Assembly (NCBI RefSeq): GCF_007827365.1
Contig: NZ_VISI01000002.1
Location: 687,001 to 751,000 of the forward strand
DNA from: Olleya sp. Hel_I_94
Lineage (GTDB): Bacteria; Bacteroidota; Bacteroidia; Flavobacteriales; Flavobacteriaceae
DNA length: 64,000 bases
Reading direction: 5' to 3'
The position numbers and the translations under genes are program-made. Shown here in pieces: positions 15,940 to 24,749 of this stretch (positions within the stretch are counted from its first letter, which is position 1; every line of letters begins with the position of its first letter). The notes beneath the pieces are model-generated. The model saw only the letters and a program-made list of their open reading frames with translations, was not told the DNA's origin and made no database searches.

Positions 15940-18081
15940 TTACTTAAAAGTGCTTATTAATCTAACAAATTCTGCTCTGTAACCAGACCTATCTTCACCT
16001 CTACCTTTGTTAGCTAAAGCTATAACATCTTGTACATTGGTATTATTATAAAACTGAGACTCTCTTAACTGCATTCCAAATAACGCAACAGCACTAGCAA
16101 AATTCATATCTTCAGTAGCTTCTGTTGTTTCATTTTTTTGTACGTGTATCATTTCAATACTTTTATCTTCATCAGGTTTCTTATATCTAAATTTAACGGT
16201 AAACAACTCATCATTATATTGGTTTGTAACAGTTTCATTTTGTGTGTATTTTAAATCTATAATGTCTTTTGCGTACTCACTTTCAATGCCAACCGGAAGT
16301 ACTTCATATAAAGCAGTAACTGTGTGTCCTGCACCAAGTTCTCCAGCATCAATGGTATCGTTAACAAAATCTTCATCTGCTAACAACCTGTTTTCATAAC
16401 CAATTAAACGATAAGCTTGTACATGATTAGGATTAAATTCTACTTGTATTTTTACATCCTTAGCAATGGTAAACAAAGTCCCACCAAATTCGGTTTCAAA
16501 AATACGTCTTGCTTCTTGCATGGTATCGATATACGCATGATTTCCGTTACCTTTATCTGCTAAAATCTCTAACTTATCATCCTTGTAATTTCCATAACCA
16601 AAACCTAAAACTGATAAAAAGACACCTGATTCTCTTTTTTTAACAATCAATTTTTCCATAGCATCATTACTAGATGCACCAACATTAAAATCTCCATCAG
16701 TAGCTAAAATTACTCGGTTATTTCCTTTTTTATTAAAATTTTCTTGTGCCAATTTATAAGCCAACTCAATACCTTGACCACCTGCTGTAGATCCACCAGA
16801 ATTTAACTGATCTAAAGCTTCAATAATTTTTGTTTTATGTTTCCCTGATGTTGGCTTTAAAACAACTCCAGCTGCTCCTGCATACACTACAATAGCGACA
16901 TTGTCCTGTGGTCTTAATTGATTAACTAATAATTTAAAAGCCTCTTTTAAAAGTGGTAACTTGTTTTGATTACCCATTGATCCTGAAACATCTATTAAAA
17001 AAGTAAGATTGGCAGCTGGTAAGTTTTCATTATCATAAATTTTACCTTGTAAACCAATTTTAACCAACTTTGTATCCTTATGCCAAGGGGTTTTTACAAC
17101 TTCTGTATTGATAGAAAATGGATGTTCATCCGTTGGTTGTGGGTAATTGTAGTCAAAATAATTAACCATTTCTTCAATTTTAACCGCATTTGCAGGAATT
17201 AATTGTCCATTGTTAATCATACGTCTTACATTGCTATAACCAGCCTTATCTACATCTATAGAAAAGGTTGACAAAGGTGTTGTAGCTGCTATTTTAAATT
17301 TATTTTCATGTATTTTAGTATAGCTTTCGTTTAAAAATTTATGTTGCAATTCTTTATTTGTCTGTACAAATTTTGAAATCTTGGCATTTTCTTTACTACC
17401 ATCTACTGTCGTGACTATAATTACACCATTGGCACCTTGTGACCCATATAAAGCTGATCCTTCTGCGCCTTTAACAACATGAGTAGATATTATTTTTTTT
17501 GGTGCTAAATTAACTAATTTTTCAGCCGAAGATATTTTACCATCAATAACAATAAGTGCCTCATTTGTACCTGTTAAAGATCTATTACCTCTAAGTACAA
17601 TTCTTGTGGTTTGATTAACACCATGATTTTTAGTTTTGATTTTTAAACCAGATACTTTACCTGCTAAACTATTGACTACATTTGGATTGGAAGCTTGTAT
17701 AATTTCCTCTGATTTAATGGTCGTCACAGATTTTTTCACTTCGTCTGTTGAGCGTGAAATTCCTAAAACAGTAATTACGACTTCATCTAAACTACTGTTT
17801 TCTTGCAAAATAACATTGATCGTATTGGCATCAGTTACCACGACTTGTTCTGTCTTGTAACCTAAATAGCTAAATACTAAAACATCATTAACTTTAACAG
17901 AAATACTATAATTACCATCAAAATCGGATGTTGTCCCATTTGCTGTTCCCATTTGTAACACTGTAGCAGATGGTAATGGCAAACCATTTTGATCTGTAAT
18001 AACACCAGATACCGTTTTTTGTTGTGCATGTAATTGTACTACCATAAATAGTGCAATTATTAAATTTAATCCTGTTTTCAT
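15940..18081 (-). CDS. TonB-plug/carboxypeptidase-regulatory domain fused to a YfbK-like VWA protein
   Basis: A 713-residue exported protein (signal peptide 1-19). Residues 22-95 form a CarboxypepD_reg-like beta domain (VSGVITDQNGLPLPSATV). Residues about 105-228 form a TonB-dependent-receptor plug (VVNSLAGKVSGLKI, VLRGNRSLTGTNEALIVIDG, SALYGSQGANGVIIVTT). There is no beta barrel. From 271 it switches to the YfbK family: STFSIDVD, a VWA domain with MIDAS DVSGS at 364-368, and a C-terminal DUF3520-like segment ending at the stop. SusC-style receptor parts thus sit on a VWA protein. It is probably periplasmic or at the cell surface; ligand unknown. Confidence 0.85.
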   Translation of the reverse strand: MKTGLNLIIALFMVVQLHAQQKTVSGVITDQNGLPLPSATVLQMGTANGTTSDFDGNYSISVKVNDVLVFSYLGYKTEQVVVTDANTINVILQENSSLDEVVITVLGISRSTDEVKKSVTTIKSEEIIQASNPNVVNSLAGKVSGLKIKTKNHGVNQTTRIVLRGNRSLTGTNEALIVIDGKISSAEKLVNLAPKKIISTHVVKGAEGSALYGSQGANGVIIVTTVDGSKENAKISKFVQTNKELQHKFLNESYTKIHENKFKIAATTPLSTFSIDVDKAGYSNVRRMINNGQLIPANAVKIEEMVNYFDYNYPQPTDEHPFSINTEVVKTPWHKDTKLVKIGLQGKIYDNENLPAANLTFLIDVSGSMGNQNKLPLLKEAFKLLVNQLRPQDNVAIVVYAGAAGVVLKPTSGKHKTKIIEALDQLNSGGSTAGGQGIELAYKLAQENFNKKGNNRVILATDGDFNVGASSNDAMEKLIVKKRESGVFLSVLGFGYGNYKDDKLEILADKGNGNHAYIDTMQEARRIFETEFGGTLFTIAKDVKIQVEFNPNHVQAYRLIGYENRLLADEDFVNDTIDAGELGAGHTVTALYEVLPVGIESEYAKDIIDLKYTQNETVTNQYNDELFTVKFRYKKPDEDKSIEMIHVQKNETTEATEDMNFASAVALFGMQLRESQFYNNTNVQDVIALANKGRGEDRSGYRAEFVRLISTFK

Positions 18082-18106
18082 GATAAGGTAGTTTTAAAGT
18101 TTAAAA

Positions 18107-18114
18107 CAAACCTA
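18107..18114 (-). promoter_or_regulatory. candidate -7 box for the plug/VWA gene
   Basis: On the minus strand TAGGTTTG matches TAnnTTTG 25 nt before the ATG at 18081. No convincing -33 TTG at the usual distance. Confidence 0.35.
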
Positions 18115-18175
18115 TAACCAAACTAAGGATTATAAAACCAGTATTGAGGGAAGCGCTATTTTGAATTAGGCAACG

Positions 18176-19234
18176 CTACTTTTTAAGTAATTTAAGTGTT
18201 TCATTTCTGTTAACTTTACCAGAACTTGTTTCAGCGAAAGCAGGAATAGCATACGTTTTTTTAGGCATTTCAATTGCTTTTAAGTCAGAAAACACATGAG
18301 CATCTAAAGACGTATTTTCTGCTTCAATTACTAATATTGCAACACTACCAAAAGTTTTATCATCTTCTGAAGTTATAAAAAAACGAGACTTTATTTTTGA
18401 TTGCAATTTTGCTTCAATCTGTTCCGGAAACAATTTAACACCTCCAGAATTAATAACATGATCTGCACGTCCTAACCACTCAAAAGTGGTTTTAGAGTGT
18501 AATTTAACCACATCATTAGTTACAATTTGGTCCTTGGTTAAAAGTGGTGCGTCTATGACTAAACACGCTTTGTCATTTTGTGAAATTGTAATATTTGGTA
18601 AAATATTAAAGTATTGTGGTCCATTACTTTTTAATTGCTTAAGTGCAATATGCGTAATAGTTTCAGTCATACCATACGTCTCAAAAACACCTGTTTTTAA
18701 GTTTTCTAATTTTAATCTTAAGGGATTAGATAATGGAGCTCCACCAATAATTAGAGTTTTAATATTGCTGAGTCTGTGTACCGTTTTTTCTGCTTGCGCA
18801 GGAATCATAGCCACAAAATCATAATGCTTTTCAGGATCAAAAATAGGGTTTGTAGTGGGTTGCACGCTATCTATTTCTAAACCTAAAACCATAGCACGAA
18901 CCAACATCATTTTACCTGCAATATAAGTTGCTGGTAGACACAACAAAGCAGAGTTACCAGGTTGCAACTTAAAAAAATCACCTGTTGTAATAGCAGAATT
19001 AACCATCGCTTGCTTTTGTAGTTTTATGGTTTTTGGCTGACCTGTAGAGCCTGATGTTTTTACTAAAATAAAATTGTTATTATCTAACCAATGGGATAAA
19101 AAGTCACCAATCTCTTGCTCAAATGGCAAGCCTTCTTTAATAAAACTATAGGCAACCTCTTTTAGTTCTTCAAAAGAATAATGATTACCATTTAATTTAA
19201 ATTTACTGTGTACTTTATTAAAATTTGGTGTCAT
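18176..19234 (-). CDS. menE: o-succinylbenzoate--CoA ligase (MenE)
   Basis: A 352-residue AMP-forming ligase, short as MenE proteins of Bacteroidota usually are. It shows the phosphate loop TSGSTGQPKTIKL (about residue 60), the adenine-binding ETYGMTETITHIA (about 185), the hinge WLGRADHVINSGGVKLFPEQIE (about 250) and the C-terminal SSGKVNRNE lysine (about 343). It makes OSB-CoA in menaquinone synthesis. It lies 2 bp downstream of the CPBP gene, which lies 3 bp downstream of menC. A copy of the dispersed CGCTTTCGC motif overlaps its 3' end and encodes AFAE. Confidence 0.92.
   Translation of the reverse strand: MTPNFNKVHSKFKLNGNHYSFEELKEVAYSFIKEGLPFEQEIGDFLSHWLDNNNFILVKTSGSTGQPKTIKLQKQAMVNSAITTGDFFKLQPGNSALLCLPATYIAGKMMLVRAMVLGLEIDSVQPTTNPIFDPEKHYDFVAMIPAQAEKTVHRLSNIKTLIIGGAPLSNPLRLKLENLKTGVFETYGMTETITHIALKQLKSNGPQYFNILPNITISQNDKACLVIDAPLLTKDQIVTNDVVKLHSKTTFEWLGRADHVINSGGVKLFPEQIEAKLQSKIKSRFFITSEDDKTFGSVAILVIEAENTSLDAHVFSDLKAIEMPKKTYAIPAFAETSSGKVNRNETLKLLKK
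18229..18241 (-). repeat. dispersed CGCTTTCGCKGAAA motif (in menE)
   Basis: TTTCAGCGAAAGC on the plus strand, 13 of 14 consensus positions. It encodes AFAE in MenE. Confidence 0.5.
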
Positions 19235-19236
19235 TT

Positions 19237-20193
19237 TTAATCTAAAACTTTATAATCTTCAGTGATTGGTGCTTCTATCGTTCCAAATAATTTTTCTTTC
19301 CAATTAGTCCATTTATACACCTTTGCAAAAATTACAAGTAAAATAGGGAATACAACAAACACAGGAATAAAAATATCACCATAGCCTTGTCCAGGTTCTG
19401 ACACATCTTTTAAAACAGAATGTGTTTGTAATACGGTCCAATCTGCAGATACTAATAAAGCACCAAATAAATTATTAGCAGCATGAAACCCTAATGCAAG
19501 CTCCATACCATCGTCCATTAAAGTTAAAATACCTAAAAATAATCCTGTACCTATATAATATACCATTACACCATAACCTAGCTTACCTACTTCTGGATTA
19601 AAAACGTGCATTCCTCCAAAAATAACAGAAGTCATTATTAACGGAAACCATCTGTTTTTTGCCAACATTCCAAAACCTTGCATTAAATATCCTCTAAAAA
19701 TATACTCTTCTAAACTGGTCTGAATTGGTATTAAAAGCACAGCCACTACTAGTAAAATTAAAAAACGATTTAACTCAAAATTCCATACATAACTCTCTGG
19801 ACTAGCAAAATAATCTATTAAAATCATCGTAGAAGTAATCACACCCCAAAACAAAAAAGCAAATAGTACACGTTTCCAATCTATTTTTTTTCTGGCAGTC
19901 GTAACGGATTTCATTGTTTGATTATGTAAATATTTTACAACAATAATTAGTCCTAAAAATCCAAAAGCAAAGGATAATAACAATAAAAATAAATTTAAAT
20001 TAGGCTCTAAAACACTCATTAATGCTTGCTCATCCATAGCATCAATAGAGCCTCCATTACTAACATATTTAATCATTGCAGCGATAGCAAATGGAAATTG
20101 TCCAATAACTGCAAAAATTGCAATAATTAAAGACCCTACTAAATAACGCCAAAACTCGTGCTTTACATTAAAGGCTTGTTTTATAAAATCCAT
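19237..20193 (-). CDS. CPBP family intramembrane metalloprotease
   Basis: A 318-residue polytopic membrane protein (about 8 helices) with the CPBP/Abi glutamic-type active site: EEYIFRGYLMQGF near residue 162 (EExxxR motif), FGGMHVFNP near 193 and GFHAANNLFG near 237. Family members include CAAX prenyl endopeptidases and the bacteriocin-immunity Abi proteins. It is wedged between menC and menE with 2-3 bp gaps, so it is co-transcribed with menaquinone genes. No role in the pathway is known and its substrate is undetermined. Confidence 0.88.
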   Translation of the reverse strand: MDFIKQAFNVKHEFWRYLVGSLIIAIFAVIGQFPFAIAAMIKYVSNGGSIDAMDEQALMSVLEPNLNLFLLLLSFAFGFLGLIIVVKYLHNQTMKSVTTARKKIDWKRVLFAFLFWGVITSTMILIDYFASPESYVWNFELNRFLILLVVAVLLIPIQTSLEEYIFRGYLMQGFGMLAKNRWFPLIMTSVIFGGMHVFNPEVGKLGYGVMVYYIGTGLFLGILTLMDDGMELALGFHAANNLFGALLVSADWTVLQTHSVLKDVSEPGQGYGDIFIPVFVVFPILLVIFAKVYKWTNWKEKLFGTIEAPITEDYKVLD

Positions 20194-20196
20194 AGT

Positions 20197-21231
20197 TTAA
20201 AAATTAAATTCCCAATTAGTATTTAAATTATATTGTAACGTTCCATTTTTCACCTTTAAAGGCGACGTAATATTATTAGTAAAAAGGCTACCTGTACCTA
20301 AACCTTGAGGTAAATCACTCCCTTTTGTAAAAGTATATTGTGCAATTGCATTTAATCCCACATTACTCTCCAAAGCACTAGTAATCCACCAACCAATATT
20401 TTGTTTTTTTGCTAAATTTATCCAAGTATCACTGCCTTTAAATCCGCCTATAAAACTTGGTTTTAAAATAATATATTGTGGATTAATACACTCTAACAGT
20501 TGTTTTTTATCATGATCGTTAAAAACACCAATCAGCTCTTCGTCCAAAGCAATTGCTAAAGGTGTTGTCTCACACAATTTAGCCATGTCTTCCGGTTGAC
20601 CAGCTTTAATGGGTTGCTCAATGGAATGTAAATTAAAGTCTGATAAACGCTTAAGTTTCTCCAAAGCTTCAGTAGTACTAAAAGCGCCATTTGCATCAAC
20701 ACGTAGCTCTATATCGCTTTCGCTGAAATTTTGCCTGATTCCCTTTAAAATATCCAATTCAGTTTGAAAATCTATAGCTCCAATTTTTAATTTAATACAA
20801 CTAAAACCTGAAGCTATTTTATCTTCAATTTGTTGTTTCATGAAGGCTTGATCACCCATCCAAATCAAACCATTAATATCTATAACAGCATTTCCGTTTG
20901 TAAAATCAGAAGGAAATAAGACAAAAGGATTAGTGCTCTCTAAACTCTTAAAGGCCATTTCTAATCCAATTTGGATACTAGGAAATTGATTATTTTTAGC
21001 ATACAAATAATCTAAACCTTTTTCAATATCTAAACAAGTGGACTTAAGTTGTGCCTCATAATCAGGTCTATCATCTGCACTTAAACCTCTTAAAATACCA
21101 CATTCTCCAACACCACGTTTTCCATCTTTATCGATAATTATAAACCAAGTTTCCTTTGTTTTTAATATACCTCTAGAGGTTCCGCTTGGTTGTTTAAATT
21201 CTAATATATGTTTGTAATACGATGCTTTCAT
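20197..21231 (-). CDS. menC: o-succinylbenzoate synthase (MenC)
   Basis: A 344-residue enolase-superfamily protein. Active-site elements are the KLK pair in CIKLKIGAIDF, the metal ligands in LRVDANGAF, IEQPI and ALDEELIG, and the distal lysine ILKPSFIGG. It dehydrates SHCHC to o-succinylbenzoate. The frame could extend to an ATG at 21270, but MenC homologues start at MKASYYKHILEF, so 21231 is chosen; the extension would cross the region needed for the divergent SDR promoter. It heads the menC-CPBP-menE unit. Confidence 0.9.
   Translation of the reverse strand: MKASYYKHILEFKQPSGTSRGILKTKETWFIIIDKDGKRGVGECGILRGLSADDRPDYEAQLKSTCLDIEKGLDYLYAKNNQFPSIQIGLEMAFKSLESTNPFVLFPSDFTNGNAVIDINGLIWMGDQAFMKQQIEDKIASGFSCIKLKIGAIDFQTELDILKGIRQNFSESDIELRVDANGAFSTTEALEKLKRLSDFNLHSIEQPIKAGQPEDMAKLCETTPLAIALDEELIGVFNDHDKKQLLECINPQYIILKPSFIGGFKGSDTWINLAKKQNIGWWITSALESNVGLNAIAQYTFTKGSDLPQGLGTGSLFTNNITSPLKVKNGTLQYNLNTNWEFNF
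20715..20728 (+). repeat. dispersed CGCTTTCGCKGAAA motif (in menC)
   Basis: Exact CGCTTTCGCTGAAA on the plus strand. In the minus-strand menC frame it encodes FSES. Confidence 0.5.
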
Positions 21232-21288
21232 AAGGATTTCAAAAATACTTAAATATTTTCGTAATTTCACCTAAAAAACTACGATTAC

Positions 21289-22080
21289 ATGACCTTTAAA
21301 AATAAAGTTGTTTGGATTACAGGTGCCTCTAGCGGAATTGGAAAAGGGTTAGTTTTAGCCTTATCAAAATTAGATTGTCAAATAATAATTTCTTCAAGAA
21401 AAGAAACCGATTTGAACCTAATCAAACAATTATGTCTTAAACCTGAAAACATTGCTATCTTACCCATTGATTTGGCTAATTATGACAACATGAAACCTAT
21501 TGTAGCTAAAGCCATAAGTCTATTTGGATCTGTTGACCTACTAATAAATAATGGTGGAATTAGCCAAAGATCGCTAATAATAGACACAGACATTAGTGTA
21601 GACAAAAAATTAATGGAGATTGACTATTTAGGAACCATTGCTTTAAGCAAAGCCTTATTACCACACTTTATTAAAAACCAATCTGGTCACTATGCAGTAG
21701 TAACTAGTTTGATGGGTAAATTTAGTTCGCCTTATCGTTCTGGGTATTGCGGAGCAAAGCATGCTTTGCATGGTTTTTTTGATGCAATGCGCATGGAACA
21801 TGAAAAAGATAATGTAAAGGTGACTTTAATTTGTCCTGGTTTTGTCAATACCAATATTGCTAAAAACGCTTTAATTGGCGATGGATCTTTACAAAACAGT
21901 CAAGATAAGGCTACTGAAAATGGATTATCCATTACTGAGTTTAGCACACGCATGCTTAAAGCTATTAAGCAAGAAAAGTTTGAAGCTTATATTGGGAAAA
22001 AAGAGATACTTGGAGTTTACTTAAAACGCTTTTTTCCAAGACTATTACATCGTTTTGTGATAAAAAGTCAGGTTAGATAA
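21289..22080 (+). CDS. SDR family oxidoreductase
   Basis: A 263-residue short-chain dehydrogenase with the Rossmann motif TGASSGIGKG (about residue 11), NNGG (about 87, for the usual NNAG) and the catalytic S...YCGAKHA (YxxxK, about 150-156). The C-terminus is basic and hydrophobic (YLKRFFPRLLHRFV), as in membrane-associated DHRS7-like SDRs. Substrate unknown. It is a lone plus-strand gene between menC and menA: divergent from menC and abutting the menA stop with no spacer (22080/22081). Confidence 0.85.
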   Translation: MTFKNKVVWITGASSGIGKGLVLALSKLDCQIIISSRKETDLNLIKQLCLKPENIAILPIDLANYDNMKPIVAKAISLFGSVDLLINNGGISQRSLIIDTDISVDKKLMEIDYLGTIALSKALLPHFIKNQSGHYAVVTSLMGKFSSPYRSGYCGAKHALHGFFDAMRMEHEKDNVKVTLICPGFVNTNIAKNALIGDGSLQNSQDKATENGLSITEFSTRMLKAIKQEKFEAYIGKKEILGVYLKRFFPRLLHRFVIKSQVR

Positions 22081-22983
22081 TTATAATAATTGACCTATAC
22101 CTAATAGTAAACTAAGTAATACCGTTGTTAAGGCTAATTTTTTAAGCTCTGGATCAAAATCCTTTGGATTAGTAACCAACTTCACTGTTTTAAGATGCAA
22201 TATTAATGGTATATAGGCTATAAAATAGATGAGATTAAATGGTGATTTGTAATACAATACACCAAATAATGCAGATAGAACAATAGCAGTAATAATTAAA
22301 ACATAGTGATATTTTTTAGCCTTAACAGCTCCTAATTTAACTGCTAATGTAATTTTGTTAGCAGTAACGTCAGACACGATGTCTCTCATGTTATTAAGAT
22401 TTAATACAGCTGTACTTAGCAAACCTATTGCTATTGCTGGCAAAATAACGATATAGTCAATTTGTTTAGCAAACAATACATAGCAACCTAAAACACTAAC
22501 TAAACCAAAAAACACAAATACAAAAACATCTCCTTTACCTTTGTATCCATAAGCGTTATTCCCTACAGTATACTTAATCGCTGCATAAATAGATAAAGAT
22601 GCCAATATAAAAAACACAAAAGCTAATAGAAGATGTTGCGCCTTAAACGAAAAAAATATAAGCCCAATAGTTAAAGCTATACTTATTAAAACATTAATTT
22701 TAATAGCATTAAACATTTGCTGTTTAGTAATTGCTCCAGATTGTAAAGCTCTTACAGGACCTATTCTTTGATCATTATCTGTACCTTTTACACCATCACC
22801 ATAATCATTAGCCAAGTTTGATAAAATCTGATAACTTAATGTTGTAAGTATAGCAAATACAAAAATTATATAATCAAATACACCATTATATTTTGCTAAA
22901 CAAGCTGCTACAATAATACCTGATATGGATAAAGGCAAAGTACGTAAACGCATTGCCGACAACCACTTTTTTAAGTTTTTCAT
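22081..22983 (-). CDS. menA: 1,4-dihydroxy-2-naphthoate polyprenyltransferase (MenA)
   Basis: A 300-residue UbiA-superfamily integral membrane protein (8-9 helices). The first Asp-rich motif is NDYGDGVKGTDND (about residue 58) and the second is LNNMRDIVSDVTANK (about 200). It attaches the polyprenyl chain to DHNA in the inner membrane to give demethylmenaquinone. It starts 3 bp after menB, so menB and menA form one unit. Its 3' end directly meets the convergent SDR gene. Confidence 0.93.
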   Translation of the reverse strand: MKNLKKWLSAMRLRTLPLSISGIIVAACLAKYNGVFDYIIFVFAILTTLSYQILSNLANDYGDGVKGTDNDQRIGPVRALQSGAITKQQMFNAIKINVLISIALTIGLIFFSFKAQHLLLAFVFFILASLSIYAAIKYTVGNNAYGYKGKGDVFVFVFFGLVSVLGCYVLFAKQIDYIVILPAIAIGLLSTAVLNLNNMRDIVSDVTANKITLAVKLGAVKAKKYHYVLIITAIVLSALFGVLYYKSPFNLIYFIAYIPLILHLKTVKLVTNPKDFDPELKKLALTTVLLSLLLGIGQLL

Positions 22984-22986
22984 ATA

Positions 22987-23826
22987 TTATGGAATCCATT
23001 GTTTTGGAAAGTTTGGCTTACGTTTTTCTAAAAACGCATCTCTACCTTCCTTAGCTTCGTCTGTCATGTAAGCTAATCGTGTTGCTTCTCCTGCAAACAC
23101 TTGTTGACCTACCATCCCATCGTCTGTTAAATTCATTGCAAATTTTAACATTTTGATTGAGGTTGGCGATTTTTCTAAAATTTCCTGAGCCCATTGATAA
23201 GCTGTGCTTTCTAGCTCATCATGCGGAATAACAGCATTTACCATTCCCATATCATAAGCCTCCTGAGCAGAGTAATTTCTTCCTAAAAAGAAAATTTCTC
23301 TTGCTTTTTTCTGTCCTACCATTTTAGCCAAATAGGCAGATCCGTAACCACCATCAAAACTTGTAACATCGGCATCTGTTTGTTTAAAAATAGCGTGTTC
23401 TTTGCTTGCTAAAGTTAAATCGCAAACCACATGTAAACTATGTCCACCACCAACAGCCCAACCTGGCACAACTGCAATAACAGCTTTAGGCATAAACCTA
23501 ATTAGACGTTGTACTTCCAATATATTTAGTCTATGATAACCATCCTCTCCAACGTAACCTTGATGACCTCTTGCTTTTTGATCTCCTCCAGAGCAAAAAC
23601 TATAAATACCATCTTTAGACGATGGACCTTCTGCAGATAATAGCACTACACCTATTGATGTGTCTTCTCCTGCGTCATAAAAAGCGTCATATAATTCTTT
23701 TGTCGTTTTTGGTCTAAAAGCGTTTCTTACGTCTGGTCTGTTAAATGCAATTCTGGCAACTCCATTGCATTTGCTATAAGTTATATCCTCATATTCTTTA
23801 GCCTTTATCCATTTAATTTGCTCCAT
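22987..23826 (-). CDS. menB: 1,4-dihydroxy-2-naphthoyl-CoA synthase (MenB)
   Basis: A 279-residue crotonase-fold enzyme. It has the RPDVRNAFRP CoA-binding region, SFCSGGDQKARG, the oxyanion-hole GWAVGGGHSLHVVCD and the QTDADVTSFDGGYGS loop. The Asp in QTD is where E. coli MenB has the Gly that binds bicarbonate, so this is a type II, bicarbonate-independent MenB like that of M. tuberculosis. It cyclises OSB-CoA to DHNA-CoA. It is co-transcribed with menA. Confidence 0.94.
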   Translation of the reverse strand: MEQIKWIKAKEYEDITYSKCNGVARIAFNRPDVRNAFRPKTTKELYDAFYDAGEDTSIGVVLLSAEGPSSKDGIYSFCSGGDQKARGHQGYVGEDGYHRLNILEVQRLIRFMPKAVIAVVPGWAVGGGHSLHVVCDLTLASKEHAIFKQTDADVTSFDGGYGSAYLAKMVGQKKAREIFFLGRNYSAQEAYDMGMVNAVIPHDELESTAYQWAQEILEKSPTSIKMLKFAMNLTDDGMVGQQVFAGEATRLAYMTDEAKEGRDAFLEKRKPNFPKQWIP

Positions 23827-24127
23827 AAGATGTCGTTAAGTTTTAAGAGCATAAAAATACGCAAATAAAAATTTTTATCAGAATTAAAATTGATTTTAAG
23901 AAACCGAATAATTATGATTATCTATGATGATTAATGAGGATGAAAAAACCCTATAAAAGAAGTAAATCTCTGAATAAAAGTATTTAAGTGAATTAAAAAT
24001 TATTCAAAGAAATGTTTTTTAACTGATTTATTTACTTCTTGTCTATTTGAAAAATAAAACACTATATTTGGTTTCAGATTTTATGACCACTTATTATCTT
24101 TGATTAAGAATTAATAATCCCTCTATA
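23827..24127 (+). other. gene-free spacer between menB and the first SpoIIAA-like gene
   Basis: A 301-bp AT-rich divergent spacer. It holds candidate promoter boxes for the plus-strand gene (see 24039-24102). I see no RNA gene, hairpin of note or repeat in the rest. Confidence 0.5.
24039..24102 (+). promoter_or_regulatory. candidate promoter region with two -7 boxes
   Basis: TTG at 24039-24041 is 21 nt before an exact TAnnTTTG box, TATATTTG (24063-24070). A second exact box, TATCTTTG (24095-24102), lies 25 nt before the ATG at 24128 but has no well-spaced TTG. Either could drive the gene. Confidence 0.45.
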
Positions 24128-24571
24128 ATGAATATAATAAATTCTGAAATTTATAATCAAATAAAAGAAGTACATAAGTTTCCTATGGGTGATTTATTTT
24201 TCTTCAAAAACATGATTATTACACAAGTTAATGAAGGCGAACATGTAAGTTTTAATAGCACCAAATTACCTTTTAAATGTATTTATGATTATTATGAAGC
24301 ATTAAAAAAACCATTTGGTATAATTTCAAATAGATTAAATAAGTACTCCTTAGAGGTTTTAGATTTACCTAAGTACAGTAAAAATTTACCTAATTTAAAA
24401 TTTTATGGCGTAGTTGGAAATACTAATTTTAATAACGTAAATATTAGCTTAGAAAAACAATTTAGCAAAATACCTGTATTAGATTTTGATAACATTTCAG
24501 AAGCTTATAATACAATTAATGATTATATATTAAATTCAACCAATGATAGCGTGACATTTGATACACCCTAA
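24128..24571 (+). CDS. SpoIIAA-like/STAS-fold hypothetical protein (twin 1)
   Basis: A 147-residue soluble alpha/beta protein with no signal peptide. The order strand-strand-helix-strand (DLFFFKNMIITQVNEGEHVS, FGIISNRLNKYSLEV, NLKFYGVVGN, helix, PVLDFDNISEAYNTINDYI) fits the SpoIIAA-like fold. The ISNRLNKYS motif recurs as ISNRVNNYS in the gene 178 bp downstream, so the two are paralogues. Such proteins are common in Flavobacteriia and uncharacterised. A terminator follows at 24596, so the twins are separately transcribed. It lies inside the menaquinone region on the opposite strand. Confidence 0.65.
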   Translation: MNIINSEIYNQIKEVHKFPMGDLFFFKNMIITQVNEGEHVSFNSTKLPFKCIYDYYEALKKPFGIISNRLNKYSLEVLDLPKYSKNLPNLKFYGVVGNTNFNNVNISLEKQFSKIPVLDFDNISEAYNTINDYILNSTNDSVTFDTP

Positions 24572-24595
24572 GGCATTTTAATTAGATGCTTAAAT

Positions 24596-24640
24596 AGCTA
24601 CCTTTTAGAGCCCTAACCTCTTTTAGGTGGCTTTTTTTTT
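24596..24640 (+). terminator. intrinsic terminator between the SpoIIAA-like twins
   Basis: AGCTACCT pairs with AGGTGGCT (one G-T pair) around a 21-nt loop containing an additional CTTTTAGAG/CTCTTTTAG pairing, followed by nine Ts. Confidence 0.75.
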
Positions 24641-24749
24641 GTCGTTTGACCTATTTATACAATTTTTTGTCGAAAAAACTGATTAAAAATACCCAACAAA
24701 TTGTATGTCAACTAGTTGTTATATAGTTTAGCCTAAACCTACTATACTT

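Noticed and set aside
17636..17860. 74-residue plus-strand ORF within the plug/VWA gene
   Set aside because: Lies antisense to the conserved plug domain and has no start context or homology I recognise.
23827..24127. Possible small RNA in the 301-bp spacer
   Set aside because: Promoter boxes fit the downstream protein gene, and no stable structure or terminator closes a short transcript here.
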